DNA from: Gracilaria gracilis | Lineage: Eukaryota; Rhodophyta; Florideophyceae; Gracilariales; Gracilariaceae | Reading direction: 5' to 3' | Length of the DNA: 64,000 nucleotides | NCBI GenBank assembly: GCA_030374805.1 | Contig: JARGSG010000012.1 | Location: 1,178,001-1,242,000 of the forward strand | In this document: positions 46,889-56,527 of the stretch, one piece after another | Position numbering within the stretch: the stretch's first letter is position 1 | How the letters are laid out: every line of letters starts with the position of its first letter | The notes under the pieces: model-generated | Told to the model about the DNA's origin: nothing | Databases searched by the model: none | The model's input: only the letters and a program-made list of their open reading frames with translations | Translations under genes and position numbers: made by a program

Positions 46889-49865
46889 TCCGGGTTGGTA
46901 CTTTCAACGTGAGAGGTTTCGCACATAGCGAGGCCGAAGTCCACCGTGCATGGAAAGCACTAGGATTAGACTTTCTGTGCGTTGTGGAAACATGGCAACG
47001 TCCCTCCGATGAGGTGTCGTTGGCATTGCCACATGTGAGTGTGGCGCTGGAAGCGGAGTATAGGAGTCGAGCGCCGAGAGGTGGGATCACGATTTCCCAG
47101 CATCAGCGCTTCTGTACGAAGGTCGTGGGCAAGTACGGTACCGCGGCATACCAAATCCTGGCACTGATAGTTCGCTCAGATCTCAATGTGATAGGAGTAT
47201 ATCTTAGTCCGAGCGCTTCAGATGAGGACATAAAGGGATTCCTGGAGCGATTGAAGTCTTTGATCCGTGGTCCGACGTTACTGGCTGGCGACTGGAATTC
47301 CCATCATGACGACTGGGATCAACGAACAAACAGGCATGGTCGTCGCCTCCGAGCTTGGATCCGTAAATGGGACCTTTTGCTGAGGGCTCCATCCGAGTTG
47401 ACGCCAACATTTCGCACCCCAAATGGTTCGAGCGTAGTGGATTTCTTCATCTCGAAGCGAGTGACTGTTCGAAATGTAGCAACAGCAAGTGGATCATGGG
47501 ATGCAGTCTCGGATCACAACATGGTGGTTGCAGACATTGACTGGATGACAACTCAATTCTCACCACGAAAACCGAAGATTTCGAGGGCATAATTCAAATC
47601 CGTGGACAAAATCGAAGACGCTGAGACATATTACAAAGCCAATTTGCCTAATGTGGCTACACGTTGTGACCACGCAACATCAAAACAGGATCTGGAGGAT
47701 GCATGTAGCCAACTTGTGGACACAATCAGTAGCCCCTGGATCACTTCCGTTTCAATACGTCGTGACCGATATCGCTTCTTCTGGGATTCTACTCTTGACC
47801 AGTTGAGTCGTGTGCGATCTACGTATTACAAACGGTGGCAACGAAGTTGCCACATTCAAATGTGGAATGTGTACAAGGAGATTGACCGATTCATTAAACG
47901 TCGTTGTCGGGCAAAGAAGAGACAACTGTTGGACGAATTTCTTGACACCGCCGAAGACGAAACAGCATCTCAAACAGTGAACCGAATCAACTCGGTGATG
48001 AAATTACGATCTCAACATAGCGCACGGGCACTGGAACGTGAAAATCCATTAGAACCACAGGACTATGCTGAGTTTATTGCCGAGTACCAACCACCAGAAT
48101 GTGGGGTGAAATCAGTCCCATTTGATGTTCCGGACTCGTTCCGGATTGCATTGGAAAATTCGATCAAGGATGCAAAAAGGGAAGATCGATTGGGCGTGAT
48201 AACGTGGCGTCGGAAATGCTACAGGTCAGTCCAACTTTGTGCGCGTCCACGCTTCTGAAGCTGTGGCGGGCGTGCGGGGAGTTGGCATATATACCTTTAG
48301 CGTTGCGGCAGACACGTATATCGCCCATATACAAGAAAGGCGACATCTCGGTACCATCCAACTACCGACCGATATCTATTCTGTCGCACTTGCGTAAAGC
48401 AATTTGGGCTGCATTAAACTCGATTGTGGTGAACTATATCGAGTTTCATTAGTATCAGTATGGGTTCTCAAAGTACAATGGAACGGAACAGTCGATTATG
48501 GAGGAAAGTAACATCATCACAGACGGCCACTCGCGCGTGGCAGTACTGGATCTAACGAAAACGTACGACAAAGTGAACCGAAAACTATTGTCGCAAGTGT
48601 GCGGATCGAGGTTACAACCGAAGCATGCGGCAATGACTACTTTCCTGCTGCAACCAGTCAACGCTTTCATAAATGGAAATTGGAAAGATGAACAAGTACA
48701 AATGACTCTTGGAGTCCCCCAAGGTGACCCATTCAACTGTACATTGTTCAACATGTATATTGATTCCATGCTGTATCGAGTGCAGGATGTGCCATATCAT
48801 GTGTCGGATCGAGGTGCAAGTTCATTTGCAGACGATGTGATCCTAATGTCGAAGACCGATAGCGGGCTGCAACAACTGCTAGACATATGCAGTAGTTGGC
48901 GCAAAGAAATGCAAATGCCGTGGAACACTGCAAACGGCAAGTCGATGGTACTGCAACTGCCTGCAAACCAAAATCAGTCTGCAATATTCACACTTGCTGG
49001 TGATAAGCTGAGCGTGGTACGTAGTGCAGTATATCTGGGGGTGTCTCTAACCACCAGTGGAGTAACAGCCGAGAAGCACATGGAACGAGTACAGAATGCT
49101 CAACGTCGATTGGGAAGCCTAGCCGATGCTGGTCTGCACCGAAATGGATTTGATACGCGCAGCTGTCTGAGTTTGTACCGCGCATTTGTGAGGTCGATTT
49201 ACGAATATGCGTTGCATCTTGTACCGCTCACACCACATTTGGAAATGGCGTTAGTGAAGCTTGAAGCAACGTTCTTCAAATTGATTCTTGGAAATATGGC
49301 ATCTCGGTTTGGAACATATCGTGTGCCGATGATGCGTGCACTTTGTCGTTTAGAGTATGCGGCTCTGCGACGGATTGTGCTCGCCTCCAAACGTCTACGG
49401 CACTATCAATCGTGTCGTGAAAAGGCATTGAACCTTGACTTGGAACACAGATCGCGGCAGTTGAAGGTGAACCGAGCATGTCGGCAGCTGTCGCAGTATG
49501 ATGCACATCCTTCAATTTCGGCACTGCGATCTGAAATTGATAATGTGTGTACAACCGAAATAGGAAGGATACGGGATGTGGAGTGGAAACTTGCCTCGGC
49601 AAGACGCGTTCGCAAAATCCCGTGTGCGGCAAATGGAAATTACCCACCCGTTCTTCGGTTGCGGAAAGTTTCGCACCGAATGATGGGTATCCGATGGTAC
49701 TTCAATGAGTTCCCAGCGAACCCATTGGGGGCACGTGATATACTTGGACACGAGTACTGGAAGTATGGAAGACTGAAAGTACTACTCGGAATGGAAGACT
49801 GGTCACCTGGAGAGAGGCAGAAGGCGACCGAAATACTAGAGGTACTGGAAGAAGCACATTTGTAA
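46885..49865 (+). pseudogene. LINE ORF2: endonuclease and reverse transcriptase
   Basis: The endonuclease (46885-47590) has GTFNVRGF, CVVETW, LLAGDWNSHHDDW and VSDHNMVVADIDW. A linker follows, then the RT with ISPIYKKGD, NYRPISIL, AVLDLTKTYDKVN, TLGVPQGDPF, FADDVILM and YLGV, and a thumb/C-terminal region to 49865. No RNase H was recognised. The reading frame begins without an ATG: it opens 9 nt before 46885 and overlaps the ORF1 stop codon. Disruptions are TAA at 47590-47592, a frame change near 48,200 and TAG at 48450-48452. The role is nicking the target and priming cDNA synthesis in the nucleus. The chain after 48498 is open for 455 codons. Confidence 0.85.
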
Positions 49866-50009
49866 ATCTGTGCTATAAGTAGTAAGAATGATTGCGTTGG
49901 TTTGTAATTGACCAAGTTAGTTTACACCTTGACAGTGTCACCCTGCTGCTCTTCATGAGACATTGGGAACACTATAAATAAAACAGCAATTGATTGAAAG
50001 AGAAAAAAA
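49866..50009 (+). other. LINE 3' UTR and A-rich end
   Basis: About 140 bp shared with the copy at 41,035-41,175. It holds an ATAAATAAAA poly(A)-signal-like motif followed by TTGATTGAAAGAG and an A-run. The conserved 3' end is likely the recognition site for the element's own RT. Confidence 0.7.
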
Positions 50010-50760
50010 ACCCAATGGGTGCTGGCGTTCGCCAAGTTTTCCCGAGTACTCCTACGGCTCTCCGGTTGCAATAACTTGGGGATTCCTGATTGAACAGGGC
50101 CTCAGTCCACCGTCCTTTGACGGAGGGCGCGGCAGGATACTAGTCTCGTGCGACTGCGTCCCTGGACCCGCTTGCACTCACGAACTCCCAGAAGAAAAAA
50201 AAGGTCGTGGACACGAGTTACCGCGCGGTTCTTACCGCCCTCTCACGAGACACCTTCGCAGTGGTCTTCCAAGCCGTTGCGTCATTGCTCTGTCCTTCAT
50301 AGGACGTTCGATATTGGAAATCGTGACTGCCTCTGACGTTGCTCACAAACTGGTTGCAGGAATGCGGGCAGCCGGGTACACGCACATGCCCAACTTCGCT
50401 GCCACCTCGAATGCCATGTCATCACGAAAGATGATGAGTAAGGCCGAACGACGACAGAAGAACCTGGAGCAGGCGCTATATCGCCTGCAGACTGCAGCAG
50501 CTCGCACAACGTCAGCGCGGGCCAAGCATTGGTATACGTCCCAAGTGAAGGTAGCCCAGGGGTTGATGCACAATGAGCAACCAACTACACCGAACCAAAA
50601 AGGGAACCCGACTGCAAAACAGCCTAGGAAAGTCAGCCGTGATTCTTTCAATACAAGTCCGATGGTACTTAAGAGGACTCTTACGAGAGCTGCCCATCGC
50701 CCATTGCGTACACATATTAGGTTCGCAGAGGAATTCCATGATGGAGGTTATAGCTGAGAA
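50010..50760 (+). mobile_element. Rearranged LINE fragment with inverted 5' UTR piece
   Basis: 50,010-50,195 is the reverse complement of the LINE 5' UTR at about 43,665-43,850. It is followed at about 50,215 by a direct copy of the ORF1 segment 45,670-46,190 (RSGLPSRC.IALSFIGRSI through AAHRPLRTHIRFAE). Between them is an A-rich joint. The direct part does not reach the LINE 3' end, so a plain twin-priming product would have been cut afterwards. It starts exactly at the A-tail of the long LINE. Confidence 0.75.
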
Positions 50761-50889
50761 GAGAAGGTTGATGCAAAGGGAAGGTGGGGATATGCAAAGG
50801 AAGTTCGCCAGCTCTGGCTCGGATTTACTTGGAGGTGCTTCTGTCACAACTTATATAGCACTACGTCGTCGCACTACCGCTCACTTCCA

Positions 50890-51538
50890 CTCGGAGTAAA
50901 ACCTAAGCCACCAAGCGGGGACACTCAATACTACCAATCATCATCTAACATAACATGATAACACTGCCACAATTCATGACAGCTTACAACTAACAAGGCA
51001 CAACAGTGCACAACAGTGCACAACAAGTTACGCGCCTACTCAACAAGTTACGTGCCTACATATAACGATGACCATACACAAATTCACGTCGTGCCAATAC
51101 ACTGTAGTCCGTACACCATACCAATATGTGTATGCTCCAGCTCACCAAGTACCACGTAACCACAAATTCACTCAATGCCATAAGTTCCCACAACATGTTA
51201 CCACAGTGTTCGTGTAATCGTCATGACTGTACCTGACTCATCACCATAGCGCACCAAGTTGAATCAATGTGTTCAACATGTCCACGTACATAACTGTGCA
51301 TGCTGTGCAGCATACCATCTGTGCTAGCTACACACGTGTAGCCCAAAACAACCCAGTAGTGCCATAACACTTGTACGCACCACGTTGCATGTGCACATTT
51401 GCAGTAGCCAATCAGAAGCCAGTTTCAAGTTGAGTTTGCACGAATGCGCATATGCGCTTTTCCAGCAGCACCCTCCAAAACAGCCCATGCTCCCCTGCAC
51501 TTTTGGTTTCAGTGACAGCACTAAGTCAACATCCAACA
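50890..51538 (-). repeat. 3' LTR of copia-3 (lower limit approximate)
   Basis: The sense-strand start TGTTGGATGTTGAC follows a purine run. Inside, GGGGAGCATGGGC, GCATATGCGC and GATTGGCTACTGCAAATG correspond to the LTRs at 25.6 and 42.1 kb, so this is a distant relative. Short tandem repeats occur at 50,998-51,059 (GCACAACAGT units, then CAACAAGTTACG.GCCTAC twice). Confidence 0.55.
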
Positions 51539-51564
51539 CCCCCCCTCTGTCACTGACTTCAAAG

Positions 51565-53124
51565 CTATAGGTGCTGCACGCCACACTCCTTGCGGAATCT
51601 CTCGAGCTTCACCCGGGCAAGAGGCTTGTTTAGCATATCGGCAACCATGGAATCAGTAGGACAGTAGAACAGCACGATGGACTTGTCACGCAGAGCCTCT
51701 GTAGTGAAGTGGAACCGAATGTCGATGTGCTTCGTTCGCTTGTTCACAACTCCATTTCGAGCAAGGTTGATGGAGCCTTGGTTGTCAACATACACAGGCG
51801 TCGGTTCAACCAAGGCTTTGACAGACCCGTCCACCTTAACTCCAATCACAATATCAATGCCGTTCCAAAGTCGCCTTAGCCAGATCGCTTCCTTGGTACC
51901 AGAGCACAGACTCACATACTCAGCTTCAGCACTTGACATCGCAACCACTTCCTGCTGACGCGAACTCCAAGACACTGGACCACCGCTCATCATGAACACA
52001 TATCCACTGGTAGACTTGCGGTTGTCAACATCGCCTGCCCAGTCAGAGTCCACATAGCCGTGCAGTTCCAGATCAGTGGTAGAGCCGTAGGTGAGTCCAA
52101 AGAAGCAAGTACCGTTGAGATAGCGAAGCACACGTTTGACTGCCTTCCAGTGAGTCTCTCCAGGTTTCTCCACATACTTTGCAAGTTTGGACACTGCGTA
52201 TGAGATATCTGGACGAGTTCCCACAGACAAATACATAAGACTGCCAATTACCTGACGATACGGAACATCCGTGAGTACCTTCTCAACAACAGACAAGTCC
52301 ACACCGGATTCCATCGGAGTGTCAACTGGCTTAGACTGATGCATGCCGAAACGTTCCAAGACCTTTTGCGTGTACGCAGACTGAGTCAGGTACAGCTGTC
52401 GCTTAGCTCGATCACGGTGGATCTCGAATCCGAGAACCATACGAGCTTCCTTGAGGTCTTTCATGCGGAACCGAGTTGACAGCTCTGCCTTTACGCGATT
52501 AATGGTCTCCATGCTCGGACTTGCTATCAGGAGGCCATCCACGTATAGAGCAATGATAACCACAAATCCCAGTATTATCCCGGTGTACACACACTCATCT
52601 GCGTCATTCGGCTTCAACTGCATCTCATCAACAAGGAACGTGTATATCTTTGCATGCCACTGCCTTGGTGCCTGTATAAGCCCATAGATGGCTTTCTTTA
52701 AACGACACACCAAGTCTTCGTTCCCTTGCTGTATGAAACCTTTTGGCTGCTCCATATACACTGTCTCCTCAAGGTCGCCGTTCAGAAACGCAGTCTTCAC
52801 ATCCATTTGGTGCAAATGAAAGTCTCGCACAGCTGCAATCGACAGAATCATCCTGATCGAAGTGAACTTCACCACTGGGGCATAAGTCTCTGAGAAGTCC
52901 ACACCTTCGATCTGCAGGAATCCTCTAGCAACCATACGAGCCTTGTACCTGACAGTTGGTTCACCAGATGATGCAGCTTCATACTTCTGAACGTACACCC
53001 ACTTGGACGAAATCACGTTGCTGTCTGCTGGCCTAGGCACTAGATCCCATGTGTCATGCTCTATCAGTGACTGGTACTCGCTCTTCATTGCCTTCTTCCA
53101 TGATTCGGAATCAGGGCGTAACAC
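51565..53124 (-). CDS. Copia-3 reverse transcriptase / RNase H, long open segment
   Basis: 519 codons are open to a natural-looking stop. Motifs in order: WKKAMKSEYQSL, KARMVARGFLQ, ETYAPVVKFTSIR, HQMDVKTAFLNGDL, ALYVDGLLIA (RT box, with VDG in place of the usual VDD), GSLMYLSVGTRPDISYAV, DSDWAGD, RKSTSGYVF and SSAEAEYVSL (RNase H), and FIRF-type KRTKHIDIRFHF. This is the full C-terminal portion of a copia polyprotein. It copies the element RNA into DNA inside virus-like particles. It is the best preserved LTR-element segment here. Confidence 0.88.
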   Translation of the reverse strand: MLRPDSESWKKAMKSEYQSLIEHDTWDLVPRPADSNVISSKWVYVQKYEAASSGEPTVRYKARMVARGFLQIEGVDFSETYAPVVKFTSIRMILSIAAVRDFHLHQMDVKTAFLNGDLEETVYMEQPKGFIQQGNEDLVCRLKKAIYGLIQAPRQWHAKIYTFLVDEMQLKPNDADECVYTGIILGFVVIIALYVDGLLIASPSMETINRVKAELSTRFRMKDLKEARMVLGFEIHRDRAKRQLYLTQSAYTQKVLERFGMHQSKPVDTPMESGVDLSVVEKVLTDVPYRQVIGSLMYLSVGTRPDISYAVSKLAKYVEKPGETHWKAVKRVLRYLNGTCFFGLTYGSTTDLELHGYVDSDWAGDVDNRKSTSGYVFMMSGGPVSWSSRQQEVVAMSSAEAEYVSLCSGTKEAIWLRRLWNGIDIVIGVKVDGSVKALVEPTPVYVDNQGSINLARNGVVNKRTKHIDIRFHFTTEALRDKSIVLFYCPTDSMVADMLNKPLARVKLERFRKECGVQHL

Positions 53125-53400
53125 AGCTTCACTATAGGAAGAAGGAGTGTCATCACTGGCTGTTAGAAGAGCAGTTCCACCCCACCAACGCGTAGGCTTC
53201 TTACTCTCACGTGTGGATCTACGAACAGGCTGTGTCTCTTGCCCTTCCGGCTCAACATGTGGAACTGGTGTAGAACCATCACTGGTACTCTAAGTCGCAT
53301 CATGGACATCAGGCGCAGGTGCAGAAGGATCATCTTCACTAGGGTGACTGGATGTGTCAGAGTTGGAGGTGTTATCCGGACTAGACATATCCGGTCCAGC

Positions 53401-53671
53401 CCGACATATATTAACAGGTACAAAGTATCCGATTCCTATGCCAAGAGGGGGACGCCACAACAACGATTTAGTTTTACGGGAGGATCACATGGACCCTGTT
53501 AAGCAAAGACGGCTACAAAAGCAAAGAGAGAGGTTGAATATCGATGCGTTGGATCCATCAAACTTCTACAACGCCGGAGCTAGGTTTACTCTCCACAACA
53601 AATCCTTATTCGTCGGGTACGGTCGAAGGAATCAAAATGGAGTGCGAGGACGCTCGCGTAATAAGCGATAA
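53401..53671 (+). CDS. Unidentified ORF fragment, basic C-terminus
   Basis: The frame extends from inside copia-3 to a stop at 53671. The part outside copia reads KQRRLQKQRERLNIDALDP, then FTLHNKSLFVGYGRRNQNG and an Arg/Lys tail. It looks protein-like but matches no family I know. It is probably the 3' end of a gene interrupted by the copia joint. Confidence 0.3.
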
Positions 53672-53795
53672 TGTTGGGGTGTACTGCTTTTCAGGCTAGC
53701 GTACTGACCGGACAGAAGCCTCAAATTCAATATGCTGTTTCCACCAGATCAGAATTCACTCTAACCATGAAACAACAAAAGATTCTGAAGTCTTC

Positions 53796-54272
53796 TTACA
53801 GAATCTGCTGCAAAATTGTACCGCCTCCAGAACGATGCATCCCACGAACGAAGCGTATTTGATGTTTGCTACTTAAATCGATATCGAACACGTTACGAAG
53901 ATTGATTGCAAACTGAGAAAAGTCTGAAAGAAACTCATTAACACGAACATTTTGGAATAAATTTTCTTTCTTCCGTTCCTTCTTTGTATCCTCGTTGCAA
54001 CCAAGACAATGCTTTATATCGGTTTCCAAGTATCGAAAGGTTTCGGGATATACCTCTTTCATAAACGTAGTGTACAAGCAAAATTACGGCGTTAACAATT
54101 CCTTCAAAACGGTATATATTGTGCTTTGAATAAGGTAGTCGAAAAAGTAAAAAATTCTCTTGTCATCGGTGGCAATTGAAGAAGAAAGATGATAACTGAA
54201 CAAAATTGACTGTCGGGATATATTTTTGATGACGTCTAGTGATGTTGCAGTTGAAAATGTTGCTACAGGCAT
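53796..54272 (-). pseudogene. Unidentified AT-rich ORF with one in-frame stop
   Basis: On the minus strand one frame runs for about 155 codons with a single stop near 54,084. It includes DDKRIFYFFDYLIQSTIYTV, then EVYPETFRYLETDIKHCLGC and FLSDFSQFAINLRNVFDIDL. The composition (Phe, Ile, Lys, Asp-rich) differs from all TE proteins around it. It could be a host or virus-derived remnant. No family is recognised. Confidence 0.35.
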
Positions 54273-54643
54273 GGTGCAATGAATGAAGTAAGAGCTTTGG
54301 TTGCTTTAACAGGAATGAGAGAAGTAGATGTACTCAAACGGCGTCGTCGGACTTCTTTTATACTCACCAAAAGGTCGCCTATCTGAGTAGTGGCGGTCTA
54401 TTTCCTCGTCGAATTTCCCATCGGCACTTGTTTCTTGGTGCCATGCTTCTTCCTGGTTTGTGCATAGAACGCACAAGCGTGACGCCCTTAGGTGTCACGG
54501 TGTTACGGCTGTGAGAGGAAAACGTGTCTTTGTATAACACGTAGTTCAATAAGTACACATGTTGTTTCTCGTGCTCACCCTGCACCTGTGCACTTGTGCC
54601 ATACTGTAAGGAAAATGTGCGCAATGTGATGGACGGATAAGGT

Positions 54644-55640
54644 TCAGTTGTTCGGCACGCGTCTAGATGGGCCGAACACATACATTGGCCCAAAAGAGAT
54701 CATTGATTCTGGTTTTCCTTGGGCATCCCAAGCCTGGCTGCAATCCAAAACCTCTATCTCAGCAGCATCACCGCCTGCATCCTGCGATTCAGCTTCCGTG
54801 TTCAGTATCTCCCTTGACACGATGGTATTCAACGCACGTTGGCGAGTGGCACGAGCAGTGGCAATTTGACGACGCTGGGGGCGTGTCGAAGTCAAATGAT
54901 CCATCAGCGCCCTTCGGCGAGGAGCGAGCTCAGCAAGATGCTGAAGTTCTGCGTTATTTTCGTACGTGCGAGACCCGGAGCTGCGTTTGCGAAGAGCTTC
55001 TAGAACACTGTTTGCGGTCAGATGGGCTCCATATGCTGTCCTCACTTTCACCGTACCACTTTCATCAACGTCTGACTCCAGCACAAGTGAACGAGAGTTT
55101 TTGAGGTAAGTGTCAACCAAGTAGTCAACCGTCACATCATCCGAACCATCGCGAATAACCCATAAATCGGAGAATGCAATACCAGTCACATCGGGACCAG
55201 CCTTAGCATGAACCCAAATTCCAGTCTTCTCGAAGCCACTGCGAATGTTACGGACTGTTAAAGCCTCCAATAAGGCGATATTGATGCCTTCACCAAGATC
55301 AAAAATGTCTAACACCACTTTGAGGCTGCTCATGCGATGAAGTTCTTGTTGGAAGTATGACTTGTATGGTCCAAAGACAGTGACATCCAAGGGCTGGAGT
55401 ATATGGCTAGAATGAGATAGAAGTGCTACCACGATCACACGGTTGTCGTTGAAGAACTGGAGCGTACGGAACTGAATGTGGCTCGAGTAGCCGTCCAACA
55501 CCAGAAGTAAATACCTTCCATTACCACGGAGCTCTTGCGTCTCTTCAACAAAATGTGTGGCCGAGTTGTAGAAGATTGCGAAATCAACACCAGCTTTCTC
55601 ACGTTGGTAGAGATAGCACGGTGGAAGAAATTCGTGAAGG
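54644..55640 (-). pseudogene. Pogo-like (DDE_1) transposase, C-terminal part, cut by gypsy element C
   Basis: An open frame runs from the LTR boundary to a stop at 54644. HEFLPPCYLYQREKAGVDF and YNSATHFVEE precede LLLVLDGYSSHIQFRTL (second Asp) and LSHSSHILQPLDVTVFGPYK (third Asp in QPLDV), the classic Tigger/pogo DDE_1 pattern. A further 200-residue tail is Arg-rich (RPQRRQIATARATRQ). About 330 codons remain without a stop. The N-terminal part should lie beyond the right edge of this window, on the far side of element C. Such transposases often work as DNA-binding proteins that recognise their own TIRs. Confidence 0.75.
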
Positions 55641-56491
55641 TGTGAAGCAACACCTCTGGCGGGAAAAGCGCAAGCTCACGAAGACGTTTGGAATCTTCCC
55701 CTCGACAGGGCAGCACAGCGAACAGAGCACTCCGGGAATGACACAGCTAAGCCGGATGTAAATCCGAGGTGAAACCACCACGATCAGCGTCGGAGCGTGA
55801 GGCTGAGTAGTAGTCCGTAGAGATCCACGTGTTCACACGGTCACGAGATGAGTCTTCGAAAGAGAGTAGCGCGGCAACGACAAGGTGTCTGAAACGGGCC
55901 ACTGCGAACAGGGCAAAAAGGCAAACCCAAAAAGGGGAGAAAGCAAACCACCAGAGTGCGGAAAAAAAGAGAGAATACAACAAACCCAATACAGGGGCGA
56001 GTATACGACAATAGATCGGAAGGAGACACACAAATAGTGGTTATACTCTGAGCGCCACAAGGGTGCGTAAGTATACGTGAACAACGCAGTCGTCACTGCA
56101 CTTGGAGGTGAACAATCCGCGAAGGCGTGATAGTTAGGGCCAGAAGCCCTTGCTTGGCAAGGGGCAGTTTACTTGGGGGACCGATGCTCAACCCTCTAAG
56201 TACCGAGCTCGGGGCACCACTGACAGTGGTTGCGCAGGGCAAAATAATCTTTAAAATATCTAAGTAAATACAGCAATGCTGGGTGCACTGCCTCCGGCAT
56301 ATCCGTGCTACACGTGTGCTATTCACACCCGCTAAGCAGCGCCTCGAGCCGTGCAATCCACGTGTACATGTGTGGAAATTACTTTAGCGAGGCGACGCGC
56401 TAATAGCGGTGTAGCTCATATATATCTACTAACGCATGATGCGGAAATTAAGTAAGTACCTCAAAACGCCTCCAAGGAGTGTTGTCCTTCA
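55641..56491 (-). repeat. 3' LTR of gypsy element C
   Basis: 851 bp, TG...CA. It matches 63211-64000 along its whole visible length at about 90% by eye, and the B LTR at lower identity. The five bases GAAGG before 55641 should be repeated after the other LTR if it is a clean insertion. Confidence 0.85.
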
Positions 56492-56506
56492 TATCTCCCT
56501 CCTTAA
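56492..56506 (-). promoter_or_regulatory. Polypurine tract of element C
   Basis: TATCTCCCTCCTTAA on the plus strand is purine-rich on the sense strand. It touches the LTR end and lies only about 20 bp before the first ATG of the antisense ORF. Confidence 0.7.
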
Positions 56507-56527
56507 GAGTGAGCCACGCCGTCACGA

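Larger units (their letters stand above)
43270..50009 (+). mobile_element. Long LINE (non-LTR retrotransposon) with ORF1 and ORF2
   Basis: It comprises a 5' UTR of about 1.4 kb (43,270-44,701), ORF1 (44702-46888), ORF2 with endonuclease and reverse transcriptase (46885-49865) and a 3' UTR ending in ATAAATAAAACAGCAATTG and an A-rich tail near 50,000. The apurinic-type endonuclease plus FADD reverse transcriptase place it in the Jockey/CR1/I-like group, and I cannot settle the clade. Related copies are the 3' fragment at 40.6-41.2 kb and the rearranged piece at 50.0-50.8 kb. The 5' boundary is uncertain because copia leader sequence runs up to it. It is inactive as read, with three in-frame stops and one frameshift. 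Confidence 0.85.
50890..53400 (-). mobile_element. Ty1/copia element copia-3 (fossil, 5' part missing)
   Basis: The minus-strand order is a pre-RT basic/acidic spacer (about 53,400-53,130, ending in the RRSTRESKKPTRWW motif typical before copia RT), RT and RNase H (53124-51565), polypurine tract (51539-51551) and 3' LTR (from 51538 downward, lower limit about 50,890, uncertain). Gag, protease, integrase and the 5' LTR are absent. The RT/RNase H piece itself looks whole. It is broken only in the sense of being truncated, with about one interruption in the spacer. Confidence 0.82.

Noticed and set aside
41176-53400. copia-2 integrase and copia-3 reverse transcriptase as one element split by the LINE
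   Set aside because: Both are on the minus strand, so integrase should lie at the higher coordinate; it lies at the lower one. They are separate fragments.
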